Below, in pieces: positions 7,634 through 16,846 of a stretch of DNA of 49,912 nucleotides; the stretch's first letter is position 1, and each line of letters starts with the position of its first letter. Both the position numbers and the translations under genes were made by a program. Source of the DNA: an uncultured Bacteroidales bacterium (GTDB lineage Bacteria > Bacteroidota > Bacteroidia > Bacteroidales > UBA932); NCBI GenBank assembly GCA_900317845.1, contig ONII01000017.1, forward strand, positions 1 to 49,912, in the 5' to 3' direction. Below the pieces are notes generated by a model. That model saw only the letters and a program-made list of their open reading frames with translations. It had not been told where the DNA came from and did no database searches.

Positions 7634-10088
7634 AACGTTTAATTACCTCCAACTTAGGATATTCGAACTTGTAGTTTCGCACAGGACGTACGGGATAATA
7701 GTCCTCGTGCCAGTCGCCCAATACGTCGTAACGAATGAGACGATAGTTGTTGTCCAGCACCAGCAGCTGGGGGTCGTCGCCGCCGTTATCCATCACGGAG
7801 AACAGGTGGAGCTGCCCTTTGTAGCGGAGCGCCAGGCGATTGTCCGGGAAGGTGGCACGTCCGTTCAGCACGTCGCTGATGCCCCAATAGCCATTGAAGC
7901 GGGCGTCGAAGCCGGAAAGCTGCCCCGGGAACAGGGCCTTGGGATTGAAGCCCAGGAAGGCTTCCAGGCCCCTCACCTCGTCCGATGTAGGCATGTACCA
8001 GCGCCGCTCATTGCCCCAGGTCCAGTCATTGTCTTCCATGATGATGTCGTTAATCTGGAAGTCGAAGCGGGTGTAAAGGACGCCCTCCTCCACCTGCTCG
8101 TCAAAGTACAGGTAGCCGGAATGCGGGTCTTCGCAGAAGCCCATGGGGTGGTCAATATCGGCCCGCGTCCAGAAATTGCTCCCCACTTTCACAATGGGGT
8201 GGCTGTAGGCCTTGCGCGGGTCCAGGAAGTAGAACGCATCGTCCCGCACCTCCCGGCCTTTCTGGCCGTAAGAAGGAAGGTCCACCGGACTTTCCGGCAT
8301 CAGGCTGCCGTTCACATACCAGAAACGGGTGAGCACGGAGTCCGGAGCCATGTCCGGGAAGGGATTCACGTAACAGTCTCCTCCGCTAAAGGCCACAAAG
8401 GCAGGCCGATGGGTGCCGTCGCCCGGGAAAAGGCCCTGATTCAGGCGGATGCCTTGCTGGTAGATGGGATAGGCAATGGTGACGCGCTTGTCGGAGCGGA
8501 TGGCGGGCACATACTCGGAGCACACCTCCAGTATGGGCATTCCTGCCATGTACAAGATGCGGCATAGGCTGCCCTTCCCTTCCTCGGGGAAAGTAAAGAG
8601 TGCCTTGTCTGCGCCCTGCGGGTCTATCGGGTAGATATCCATTCCGGTGAAGCTGTCCTCAAGGACATTGTCCGAGCGCTGACCCAGGTCAAACGTAACG
8701 CGCATAAAGTCCTCACGGACATCTTCCGTCACCAGGTCCCACAAGGGAATGAGCTCGAAATGAATCACGTCCAGCGAAGGGTCTCCCTGGAAATGCGGGC
8801 TGTAATTAATGGAGGCCAGCCAGTCCGTAATACGGGCCGGGTCGATTTGTCCGTTGGCGGACAGTTCGCTTATCTCCTTCTCCAGCGCCTGCACCTGGGC
8901 CGCACCGCCGCCGCGCACCTCAATGGCGCTTATGGCCTCCCCCTGCGAGGTAACCACAGGCGACTTGGGTGTGGACGGTTCGCGGTTCATGCCCGTACGG
9001 TCCCCGTCGGCAATCTGCCCCAGCGTGAAGTTCACCTCCTGCTCTATCTCTTCCCGGGAGTTGAAGCTGGCCGACTTACGCATGGTGAAAGAATAGTCTA
9101 TCCGGCCGCCCAGGTCCACCTGCAGAATCACATGCGTGCCAAACTGCGTAAGCACGGACTCGATGAGCTGCCGGCGGGTTTCACCGCTGGCCCGACGGCA
9201 ATAGAAAAGGTACGTGGAGAACTCCTCCGAATAGGGCACTCTCCCCTCCCGCTTCAGGTCCAGGAGGGCAGCCCGGTCAATGATGCGCGACGCAACGGCC
9301 TTTTCCAGGGAGCCATGGCCATAATTTTGCTGGTCCAGTCCCTCGCTGGAGGATTTCAGCAATTTCACAAGCGTGTTGCAGTTGTCCAGGCAGCCTTCAA
9401 AGATATTGTCTTTGTCTTCCGTCTGCAGCTGGCTCAGGCCCTGTCCATAGGCATGGATATTCCCGGCGTTCACGTGGTTTACATCCAGACGGCTCAGGTG
9501 GCAGTCCTGGACGAGCTGGTATTTTTCGGCCAGGTTGAGTTGCCGGGCCATGTAGGGATAGTCCAGCACGGGCATACGCACGCGCACGGCCATGGGGCTT
9601 TCCAGGGCCTTGTAGATGTCGTACCCATACCCCACATACAACTGCTCCCGGGCGGCGTCGGCATTTTGGTCCAAATCGCTGGAGGAAAGCTGCACCAGGC
9701 GCAGCTGCGCCGTACGCGTGGGATTGGCGGCATCCGTAAAAGTAAGGATGGCTTCCCGCCGCTGCTCACTCAGGTTGGCCTGGGTCTTGAGGGACACCAT
9801 GCCATCCGCAGCCAAGGTTCCGGTCGATACTACCAGCCAGCGGACATTACTCCGCACATAGATTTCTCCCGTGGAGGCATCCCGGCCGCTCAGGGCCACC
9901 TTCAACGACTCATAGCTGGCCCGGAAAGGCAGGAGCGGGACGCCGTTTTCCTGAGCGGGAGAGCCGTCCAGGAAAACCACGTCCAGCTTCTTTTCCTCCT
10001 GCGCAGCAGGGGGCTCCTTCCGGCAGCACAGGCACAGGCCTGCCACCAGAAGAAGTCCTGCAAGGGCGATATGCCGGGGAGCCCGCAT
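7623..10088 (-). CDS. BACON-MACPF-FISUMP lipoprotein
   Basis: 821 residues. Signal peptide with adjacent Cys 21/22 as lipidation candidates. A BACON-like beta domain (about 60-135; VRWLVVSTGTLAADGMVSLK) precedes a MACPF domain that opens with VGYGYDIYKALESP (about 152-165), carries the signature FGTHVILQVDLGG (316-328) and ends near FELIPLWDLV. A MACPF-associated C-terminal part follows (ITIAYPIYQQGIRLNQGLFP). The last about 185 residues look like a FISUMP domain (VGSNFWTRADID...RRWYMPTSDEVRGLEAFLG...GYWGISDV). MACPF proteins oligomerise into membrane pores; BACON and FISUMP modules are usually glycan-binding or surface modules and could set the target. It begins six bases after the preceding stop. 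Confidence 0.82.
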   Translation of the reverse strand: MRAPRHIALAGLLLVAGLCLCCRKEPPAAQEEKKLDVVFLDGSPAQENGVPLLPFRASYESLKVALSGRDASTGEIYVRSNVRWLVVSTGTLAADGMVSLKTQANLSEQRREAILTFTDAANPTRTAQLRLVQLSSSDLDQNADAAREQLYVGYGYDIYKALESPMAVRVRMPVLDYPYMARQLNLAEKYQLVQDCHLSRLDVNHVNAGNIHAYGQGLSQLQTEDKDNIFEGCLDNCNTLVKLLKSSSEGLDQQNYGHGSLEKAVASRIIDRAALLDLKREGRVPYSEEFSTYLFYCRRASGETRRQLIESVLTQFGTHVILQVDLGGRIDYSFTMRKSASFNSREEIEQEVNFTLGQIADGDRTGMNREPSTPKSPVVTSQGEAISAIEVRGGGAAQVQALEKEISELSANGQIDPARITDWLASINYSPHFQGDPSLDVIHFELIPLWDLVTEDVREDFMRVTFDLGQRSDNVLEDSFTGMDIYPIDPQGADKALFTFPEEGKGSLCRILYMAGMPILEVCSEYVPAIRSDKRVTIAYPIYQQGIRLNQGLFPGDGTHRPAFVAFSGGDCYVNPFPDMAPDSVLTRFWYVNGSLMPESPVDLPSYGQKGREVRDDAFYFLDPRKAYSHPIVKVGSNFWTRADIDHPMGFCEDPHSGYLYFDEQVEEGVLYTRFDFQINDIIMEDNDWTWGNERRWYMPTSDEVRGLEAFLGFNPKALFPGQLSGFDARFNGYWGISDVLNGRATFPDNRLALRYKGQLHLFSVMDNGGDDPQLLVLDNNYRLIRYDVLGDWHEDYYPVRPVRNYKFEYPKLEVIKRYVD

Positions 10089-10094
10089 GGCGGA

Positions 10095-11834
10095 TTACTC
10101 GTCCCAATACCCCTTGTAAAGGTTCATGAAATTCTCTGCACCCGGATTATCGGAACCCTCCATGATGCCAAAGTAGTTACCAATGCCACGTTCTTTGTAG
10201 GCCGCCATGAAGTAGTCTTTTACGTACTTTTGGATTTCGGCCTCGCGGATGAAGGTCCAGATGGGCGTAATGGTAAAGGAGATGGGCACGGCCTTGCTCA
10301 CATTGGGCTTACCGCTGAAAGGGTTGTCGGGGCTGCCGTCGGAATACATGGACTGCACCCATTCCATCAGGATTTGCTGCCAGTTGCCCAGGGCCGTGGC
10401 ATTTCCGCTGGTAATGATATCCATCATCTTGTCGGTCGTCTCATTGGCGTTGCCGCCCAGAATCTGAATGTCCGTATTGGAGTCGCGAAGCAGGCTGTAA
10501 CCATCTTCCGTGTATTCCACACCGCCTTCAATACTGCCGATTCCTTCCACTTCGGCAGCAAGCTTTGTATCAAATTTAGCATGGCCTTCCAGCTTCATGG
10601 TATCAATCTCGCAGTGGAGGAACATGGCTCCGCCGTAGTCGCCGCCCGCAATGATAAACGGACCGAACTCGCTGTCCAGCGCACCCAGGATGGGCTCCAG
10701 CTCTTCCATGTTCACTTCCTTACCCTGGTTTTTGCGGCGGACAATGGCGTTGTAAAGCTCGTTGTAGCGCTCGTTGAAGGCGGTGGAATAGACGCCGGCA
10801 TGGTCGTAGCGGAGGTTGATGGACGCCTCCATGTTGCTCACCTCAATCTCCTGGTCCTCGGTAAGGCCGCGGTAGTTGAGGTTGGTTTTCTTGGTGCGCT
10901 GATTGTAGCGCTGGTACCGCAGGATGGTCTCATCAATCTGGGCAAAGGCGGCATCATCGGCATCGAAATCCACCTTGTTGTAACGGGCGTCGCTTGCGAA
11001 GGCCGAAAGCTCTGCAGGAGAGAGATACACGTTGTACATGGGCGCGTGCCGGATGATGGAGTAGTCCACATGGGCGCGCGATTCATCTTTGGTGGAATCG
11101 TACTCGCCGTGTCCCTTTACGGTAAGCGGGCCGAATTCGACACTAAGGTCCAAGCTCACTTTCAGATGCTTGCTCTGCACCAGGCAGCTGTCAAGGAGCA
11201 CGGCCTGCAGATTGGACACCGGGATGGGGGCCTCCACGTAGGTAGACTTTTGCATAATCCCCCTTGCCATCCAGTCCTCAATACGGGCAAAATTGAGCAC
11301 GTTGTTCAGCAGATGCACCTTGGAAGCCTGGTATTCATTGGGATTCATGGTGACCATCTTCTTCACGTTCAGGGCATAGTCGTAGGCAAGGGCGGTGCCC
11401 AGACCTTTGTCGGCGAAGGCCTGGCCGCTACCGTTGGTAGGTGCCTGTCCTTCGTAATTGTAGAACTGGGTAACCGGGATGGTCTGTACCAGTTCACCCA
11501 CATTGTTGGTAATCCGGAGCATGGCGCTGCGGTCCACCTTGGAGAGGTTCTCGTCAATAATGAGCGTAAGGGTGGCATTGCCCTTGTACACGACTTGCCA
11601 GCCCTCGATGCGCAGCCAGTGGGGCTTACTCTGGGTAACAGTGACATGCCACTCTCCGTCGCACTTGACGGGGACCTCTTTCACGGTGCTCTGCATATCG
11701 GTCTCTACGCCATGGGCGACGAGCTCCTTGTCCACATTCACCGTGCTGGGGGTGTCCTCCTTCTGGCAGGAGAACAGGGCCGCGGCAGCCAGAAGCATGG
11801 CTGCGGCAGCAAGTGTTTGGTTAAAAAGTTTCAT
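10095..11834 (-). CDS. BACON plus divergent MACPF-like lipoprotein
   Basis: 579 residues, lipoprotein signal ending LFSC (Cys 23). Residues about 45-124 form a BACON domain (KCDGEWHVTVTQSKPHWLRI...AMLRITNNVGELVQTIPVTQ). The rest resembles the MACPF proteins downstream: GLGTALAYDYALNVKKM fits the domain start, and SEFGPFIIAGGDYGG (388-402) aligns with the [YWF]-G-T-H-x6-G-G signature but with the Thr-His pair replaced by Pro-Phe. The domain end is kept (ISFTITPIWTFI). It lacks the C-terminal module of the other two. It may be a non-pore-forming partner or regulatory subunit, as in other two-component MACPF systems; that is inference. Operon position: 21 bases after the upstream stop and six before the next start. 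Confidence 0.7.
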   Translation of the reverse strand: MKLFNQTLAAAAMLLAAAALFSCQKEDTPSTVNVDKELVAHGVETDMQSTVKEVPVKCDGEWHVTVTQSKPHWLRIEGWQVVYKGNATLTLIIDENLSKVDRSAMLRITNNVGELVQTIPVTQFYNYEGQAPTNGSGQAFADKGLGTALAYDYALNVKKMVTMNPNEYQASKVHLLNNVLNFARIEDWMARGIMQKSTYVEAPIPVSNLQAVLLDSCLVQSKHLKVSLDLSVEFGPLTVKGHGEYDSTKDESRAHVDYSIIRHAPMYNVYLSPAELSAFASDARYNKVDFDADDAAFAQIDETILRYQRYNQRTKKTNLNYRGLTEDQEIEVSNMEASINLRYDHAGVYSTAFNERYNELYNAIVRRKNQGKEVNMEELEPILGALDSEFGPFIIAGGDYGGAMFLHCEIDTMKLEGHAKFDTKLAAEVEGIGSIEGGVEYTEDGYSLLRDSNTDIQILGGNANETTDKMMDIITSGNATALGNWQQILMEWVQSMYSDGSPDNPFSGKPNVSKAVPISFTITPIWTFIREAEIQKYVKDYFMAAYKERGIGNYFGIMEGSDNPGAENFMNLYKGYWDE

Positions 11835-11855
11835 ATCTATTCTGTTTTAGTTAAT

Positions 11856-14342
11856 TTATCGGGTAATCCATACACTCATCCAAGACGGATACGAACTTGG
11901 CTGTCCATCCACATGAATGTTGGCTCTATCTAGCCAAATAGTTGCCTTGAAGTCATAAAGACTGCTCACAGTTTGCGCTATCACCTCCTTCCGTCTATAC
12001 GCACTGGCGGTCTCGGGCACAGCGTAGTCCAAGGGGAATTCCTTCACCAGCGTGAGTGTATGACCATTCACCGTTTTAGTGGCATACTCATCCCCACGGT
12101 CATAAACGGCATCGGCACGGAACATCAATACGGGCTCGTTCCACATATCCGTGGGGAACCTGTAGTCCTGCCATGCATTGAAATTGTAGAAATATTTTTC
12201 AGGGTACTCCGCGCTCGGGTCCGGCTGGGTGCGGTAGGGCCTGTCGGCTTCCGATCCCTGCGCGGGATGGAACCCTCTGGTAGCATACAGGTCTTTACCG
12301 TACTTCGCCACCTTATCTGCATCGGCTACGTCCTGAAGGAAGATCGTCTCCCCACTAAAGGAGGAATAGGACTCGGCCGTCGCACTGGGACTGCTTGGAT
12401 AATGCTTCCAGAAAAAACGCGGCGGGCTTAAATTACTGATGTCATTCACATACAGGAAACGTCCTACAGGCTGACCGACAGCATTGCCGGCCGGATCGCT
12501 ATAGGCAAAACCGGTCATGCTCGTGTAGTTACGATCGACCAGGCCGTAGGGACGAACAAACTGGAAAAAGCGAGAGGTATTGACCAATGCATTTTCTGTC
12601 AGGAAACGGACGATAGCGGACGAGAGACCCAGATTCTGCATTTCTCCGTCGGCCTGGAATATTTGAGGGACATCATTCACAAGAAGATTGTGCATGGCAA
12701 GAATGGCTCGCAGCGCCTGTCCATACGTAGGCAGGTCTTCCACATAGCGGGCACTCAGCAGGCGGTGCAATCCACGGAAGGAGACCAGTTCCGAGTATGG
12801 CGAGGATTCACACCAATCGCTACTATTATTATTTGTACCCGACATGTTCACGACAAACCAGAGTTCTTTATTTTCATCCGCGTAAATATCACCTGTCTTG
12901 TAGTGGGCGCTCCCCGTGAAACTGGACGGGTTCTGATGCGTGTAGTCGTTAACAATTTTGGTATCAGTAATTTCCGGCTCATGGTCCGCCATGTTTTCCA
13001 CAGGCACCACATCCCGGTAATAGCGGTACACATCCCAGACGCCGGGAATGGCGTGGTGCACATCGGTATACTTTCCGGTATCGGAAAGCTCGGCGCCGGT
13101 GGCATAACGGACGATGTAGCGGGGACTGGAGTCTCCAAAGAAAGCCGGGTTCACCACATACTTCTTATTGCGCACGTCAAACTCCACGTCCTTTTGCGGG
13201 TCATCATTGACCATTAGCGCCTTGGGTTCCGTGTAAGGACTTTTTGTCTGCATGTTGGCGTTAACGCCACCCGGCGTATTCACAAACCGGGCCTGATACA
13301 CCTTGGCATAGTTGGTCCACGACGTCACCCAGGAATACCCCTTGTACAGGAAATGAAGGCCGGCACCCTCTATCTCACGGGAAATCTCATCCAGACTACG
13401 TCCCATGATTAGCCTGTCAATATCATTTTCACGCCAGGCATCAGCCACATTGTTCCAGAATTTGGCATTATGGTACGTGGCGTTGTTCGGGCTGAAATCG
13501 TGGAAGATGGGAAGGCCGGAAGGGCCAAAAACGCCCACTTTGCTATAATTGAAAACGTTATCCGCCCACTTGTCCGGGAAACAGATGGCAAACAGCATCT
13601 CTGCCAGGTTTTGCATGTGTTCCTTGCTATACTTGAGCTCCGTGGGGAAACAATACTCTTTTCCGTGACTGCTCGTGTAGAGCCACCAGTTATAAGGCGG
13701 CAAATAATCCATGCTCATCCAGTGCGTCTCCCCCTTCCCCTCCGGGTTAAAGGCCGGACGCACGCACACCCAATATTCCGGTATCTGACCATCCTCACCC
13801 GTAAGAGCGATTACATCGCCAAAACGATAGTAGGCGCTGCCGGCAAAGGAGGCGTTGGTGTCCCCTTGCTCCGCACTGCGGTAGATGAGTTTGGAAAGGT
13901 GCGGGACGGAAGGGATATCTACCTTTACCTCTGCCCACGCAGTGCCACTCATTTTGGTATAAGTGAGCGTACCTACTTCCGGATTACTCCAGGTATAACC
14001 GGGCGTATTCTCGTCAATGGAGTCCACGCCAACCAGGTTGGCAAAACTCCGGGCAGCGGCTGCAGCGGAGTTGGTGGGCACAATGCGCGCCTGCGGGTCC
14101 GACGCATCCGCAACACCTATCACCGGCTCAAAAGTTTTTCCCTTGTAGTCCGGAGTGATGTCCGAGCCCGCGACCAGCTGCCCCACCACATCCCAGAACT
14201 GGTCCGTTTTTTCGGTCTTTTCCTGCTCCTGCTGCGCCTTCTGCTCCTCCGGGCCCGGTCCCTTCTCGCAAGAGGACAGGGCGGCGGCAGCCACAAGAAT
14301 GGCTGCAGCAGCGGGCAATAGGTTCAATAGAAATCTGTTCAT
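11856..14342 (-). CDS. Array-specific long lipoprotein, paralogue A
   Basis: 828 residues, lipoprotein signal ending LSSC (Cys 25), followed by an EEQKAQQEQEKTEKTDQFWD linker. Family landmarks in order: GKTFEPVIGVADASDPQAR, FANLVGVDSIDENTPGYTWS, VPHLSKLIYRSAEQGDTNAS, YYRFGDV, EYWVCVRPAFNPEGK, LAEMLFAICFPDKW, LPIFHDFSPNNATYHN, LHFLYKGYSW, SPRYIVRYATGAEL. After PEITDTKIVND a second half begins with YKTGDIYADENKELWFVV, echoing the first half's YYRFGDV...YWVCV and suggesting internal duplication. The protein ends with WNEPVLMFRADAVYDRG and a short basic tail. No known domain is recognised. Its first 100 residues are almost the same as paralogue B, pointing to recent duplication or gene conversion. 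Confidence 0.65.
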   Translation of the reverse strand: MNRFLLNLLPAAAAILVAAAALSSCEKGPGPEEQKAQQEQEKTEKTDQFWDVVGQLVAGSDITPDYKGKTFEPVIGVADASDPQARIVPTNSAAAAARSFANLVGVDSIDENTPGYTWSNPEVGTLTYTKMSGTAWAEVKVDIPSVPHLSKLIYRSAEQGDTNASFAGSAYYRFGDVIALTGEDGQIPEYWVCVRPAFNPEGKGETHWMSMDYLPPYNWWLYTSSHGKEYCFPTELKYSKEHMQNLAEMLFAICFPDKWADNVFNYSKVGVFGPSGLPIFHDFSPNNATYHNAKFWNNVADAWRENDIDRLIMGRSLDEISREIEGAGLHFLYKGYSWVTSWTNYAKVYQARFVNTPGGVNANMQTKSPYTEPKALMVNDDPQKDVEFDVRNKKYVVNPAFFGDSSPRYIVRYATGAELSDTGKYTDVHHAIPGVWDVYRYYRDVVPVENMADHEPEITDTKIVNDYTHQNPSSFTGSAHYKTGDIYADENKELWFVVNMSGTNNNSSDWCESSPYSELVSFRGLHRLLSARYVEDLPTYGQALRAILAMHNLLVNDVPQIFQADGEMQNLGLSSAIVRFLTENALVNTSRFFQFVRPYGLVDRNYTSMTGFAYSDPAGNAVGQPVGRFLYVNDISNLSPPRFFWKHYPSSPSATAESYSSFSGETIFLQDVADADKVAKYGKDLYATRGFHPAQGSEADRPYRTQPDPSAEYPEKYFYNFNAWQDYRFPTDMWNEPVLMFRADAVYDRGDEYATKTVNGHTLTLVKEFPLDYAVPETASAYRRKEVIAQTVSSLYDFKATIWLDRANIHVDGQPSSYPSWMSVWITR

Positions 14343-14355
14343 CCTGATTTTTTGT

Positions 14356-16833
14356 CTAACGTCGTCCCCAGACTCTCATCCAATCCGGATACTGATACTT
14401 TTCCCCATCCTCGGTAATGACGTCCCGAGAGAATACTTGTAGGGCATAAAATGCTTGCAGGACTGTCTTTTCTTCCTTTATTCGCGCCGCCTCATCGGCG
14501 GGATCGGGCAGCCCATAGCCCAAGGGGAATTCTTTCACCGGGGTGAGTTTGTGCCCATTCACCGTGATGGTGGAGTACTCTTCACCACGGTCATAGACGG
14601 CATCTGCGCGGAACATCAGGACGGGCTCGTTCCACATATCGCCGGGATACGCATATTTCTCCCACTGGTCGAAACGGTACAGATAGGATTCAGGAAACTG
14701 CGCTAAAGACTCCGGCTGGGTACGGAAGGGTCTTTTTGCCGTCGTCCTTCCATCAGTGGCCTGATCGGGATGGAATCCCATGGTAGCGTATAAGTCGGGA
14801 CCGTATTTCTTCACTTTTTCCCCATCCGCCACATCCTGAAGGAACATGGTCTCGTTACTAAAATCGTTGTATAATGTGGCCGTCACATTGGGATTGCGGG
14901 GATAATGCTTCCAGAGGAAGTGCGGCAGGTCTGCGTTACTGATTTCGGTCGGGAACAAGTACCTGCCCACAGGCTGACCGGTAGTGTTGACTGACGGGTC
15001 ACTATAGGCAAACCCCGCCATGTGCGTGAAGTTTTTATCACCCCCTGAGAGGGGTTGCACCACCTGGAACAAACGCAGAATATTGACGCGGGCATTCTCT
15101 GAGATAAAACGTATCACAGCGGTTGAAGGATGGAGATCCTCCCAATCATAGTTCCATTCGTTTATATATGCAAAGCCGTTAACAAAGATAGAATGGAGGG
15201 CGATGACGGCTCGTACGGCCTGTTCATAGGTGGGCAGGCCGGCAAGATAATGGGAACCCTCCATGCGCGACAGTCCACTGAAGGAGACCAGTTCCGAGTA
15301 AGGTGAGGGCTCACACAGCCCTTCCACGTTATTGGAACCTGCCATGCTTACCACAAACCACAGATCGTCCTTTTCATCTTTGTAGATATTCCCGGTCTTG
15401 TAGTAGGCAACACCGTTAAAATTGGACAGCGTCTGCTTGTTACGATCGTCCACAATTTTAGTCAACGTAATCTCCGGCGCATGTTCTTCCAGATCTTCCA
15501 CCGGCACCACATCCCTGTAATAGCGGTAAACATCTTTCGTCCCGGGAATGGCATTGTGCACATCGGAATACTTACCGGTATTGGAAAGCTCGGCGCCGGT
15601 GGCATAACGCAGAATGTAACGGGGACTGGTGTCTCCAAAGAACGGCATATTCTCCACATACCTTTTATTGCGCACGTCAAACTCCACATCCTTTTGCGGC
15701 TGATTCTTGTAAATCATCTGCACTTTTTGGTCTGTGTAAGGTTTTTTTGTCTGCATGTTGGCGTTTACGCCGTCAGGACTATTCACAAATTTGGCCTGGT
15801 ACACTGTGGCATAATTGGATGTTGATGTCCACCAGGAGTAGCCTTTGTACAGGAAGTGAAGGCCATTATTTGCTATCTCTTCGGAAATGGCATCCAGAGT
15901 ACGTCCCATGATTAGCTGGTCAATGCCCTTTTCACGCCAGGCAACGGCTACATTGTTCCAGAAACTGGCATTGTGGTACTTGACATTGCTCCGGTGAAAA
16001 TCGTGGAAGATGGGAAGGCCGGAGGGACCAAACAAGCCTTCTTCGCTATAATACAGAATGTTCTGTTCCCACTGTGTAGGATAGCACATGGCATAGAGCA
16101 TTTCCGCCAGATTCTGCATGTGCTCCTTGCTGAACTTGAGCTCTGTAGGGAAATAATACTCTTTTTTATTACTGCCAGTGTAGTGCCACAAGTTCTCGCT
16201 GGGCAAACATCCAACGCTCATCCAGTGCGTCTCCCCCTTCCCCTCCGGGTCGAAGGCCGGACGCACGCACACCCAGTATTCTGTTTTATCGTCTGAGTTT
16301 GTACGACTGATGACATCGCCAAAACGGTAGTAGGCACTGCCTGCAAAGGAGGCGTTGGTATCTCCCTGCTGTGCGCTGCGGTAGATGATTTTTGAAAGGT
16401 GAGGAACGGACGGTATCTTCACCTCTACCTCTGCCCATGCGGCATCGCTCACTTTGGTATAGGTGAGCGTGCCTATCTCCGGGTTACTCCAGGTGTAGGT
16501 TGGGGTGTTCTCGTCAATGGTGTCCACGCCAACCAGATTGGCAAAACTCCTGGCTGCGGCTGCAGCGGAGTTGGTGGGCACAATGCGCGCCTGCGGGTCC
16601 GACGCATCCGCAATGCCAATCACCGGCTCAAAGGTCTTTCCCTTATAATCCGTAGTGAAGTCAGAGGCCGCTACCAGTTGCCCAACCACGTCCCAGAACT
16701 GGTCCGCTTTTTCGGTCTTTTCCTGCTCCTGCTGCGCCTGCTGCTCTTCCGGACCGGGCCCCTTCTGGCAAGCGCCCATGACCACGGCCACGGTTGCCAG
16801 CAAAACAATGTGTAATACTATCTTTCTCATCAT
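14356..16833 (-). CDS. Array-specific long lipoprotein, paralogue B
   Basis: 825 residues, lipoprotein signal ending MGAC (Cys 22; a second Met directly follows the first, so the start may be 3 bases later). Same organisation as its neighbours: QEQEK linker, GKTFEPVIGIADASDPQAR, PHLSKIIYRSAQQGDTNAS, YYRFGDV, LAEMLYAMCYPTQW, GPSGLPIFHDF, LHFLYKGYSWWTSTSNYATV, and a second half starting YYKTGNIYKDEKDDLWFVV. The DNA is mosaic. The N-terminal coding part is close to paralogue A, while the central part (15700-16080) is nearly identical to paralogue C (18165-18545), including about 170 bases around the YSWWTSTSNYATVYQAKF codons. Function unknown. The 13-base gaps on both sides mean co-transcription. 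Confidence 0.65.
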   Translation of the reverse strand: MMRKIVLHIVLLATVAVVMGACQKGPGPEEQQAQQEQEKTEKADQFWDVVGQLVAASDFTTDYKGKTFEPVIGIADASDPQARIVPTNSAAAAARSFANLVGVDTIDENTPTYTWSNPEIGTLTYTKVSDAAWAEVEVKIPSVPHLSKIIYRSAQQGDTNASFAGSAYYRFGDVISRTNSDDKTEYWVCVRPAFDPEGKGETHWMSVGCLPSENLWHYTGSNKKEYYFPTELKFSKEHMQNLAEMLYAMCYPTQWEQNILYYSEEGLFGPSGLPIFHDFHRSNVKYHNASFWNNVAVAWREKGIDQLIMGRTLDAISEEIANNGLHFLYKGYSWWTSTSNYATVYQAKFVNSPDGVNANMQTKKPYTDQKVQMIYKNQPQKDVEFDVRNKRYVENMPFFGDTSPRYILRYATGAELSNTGKYSDVHNAIPGTKDVYRYYRDVVPVEDLEEHAPEITLTKIVDDRNKQTLSNFNGVAYYKTGNIYKDEKDDLWFVVSMAGSNNVEGLCEPSPYSELVSFSGLSRMEGSHYLAGLPTYEQAVRAVIALHSIFVNGFAYINEWNYDWEDLHPSTAVIRFISENARVNILRLFQVVQPLSGGDKNFTHMAGFAYSDPSVNTTGQPVGRYLFPTEISNADLPHFLWKHYPRNPNVTATLYNDFSNETMFLQDVADGEKVKKYGPDLYATMGFHPDQATDGRTTAKRPFRTQPESLAQFPESYLYRFDQWEKYAYPGDMWNEPVLMFRADAVYDRGEEYSTITVNGHKLTPVKEFPLGYGLPDPADEAARIKEEKTVLQAFYALQVFSRDVITEDGEKYQYPDWMRVWGRR

Positions 16834-16846
16834 TCTATGTCAGTTA

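Noticed and set aside
8760-11933. Plus-strand open frame of over 1000 codons
   Set aside because: It lies antisense to two MACPF-type genes with clear signals and domains. Long antisense frames arise from the GC-rich codon pattern, and its translation shows no domain or signal.
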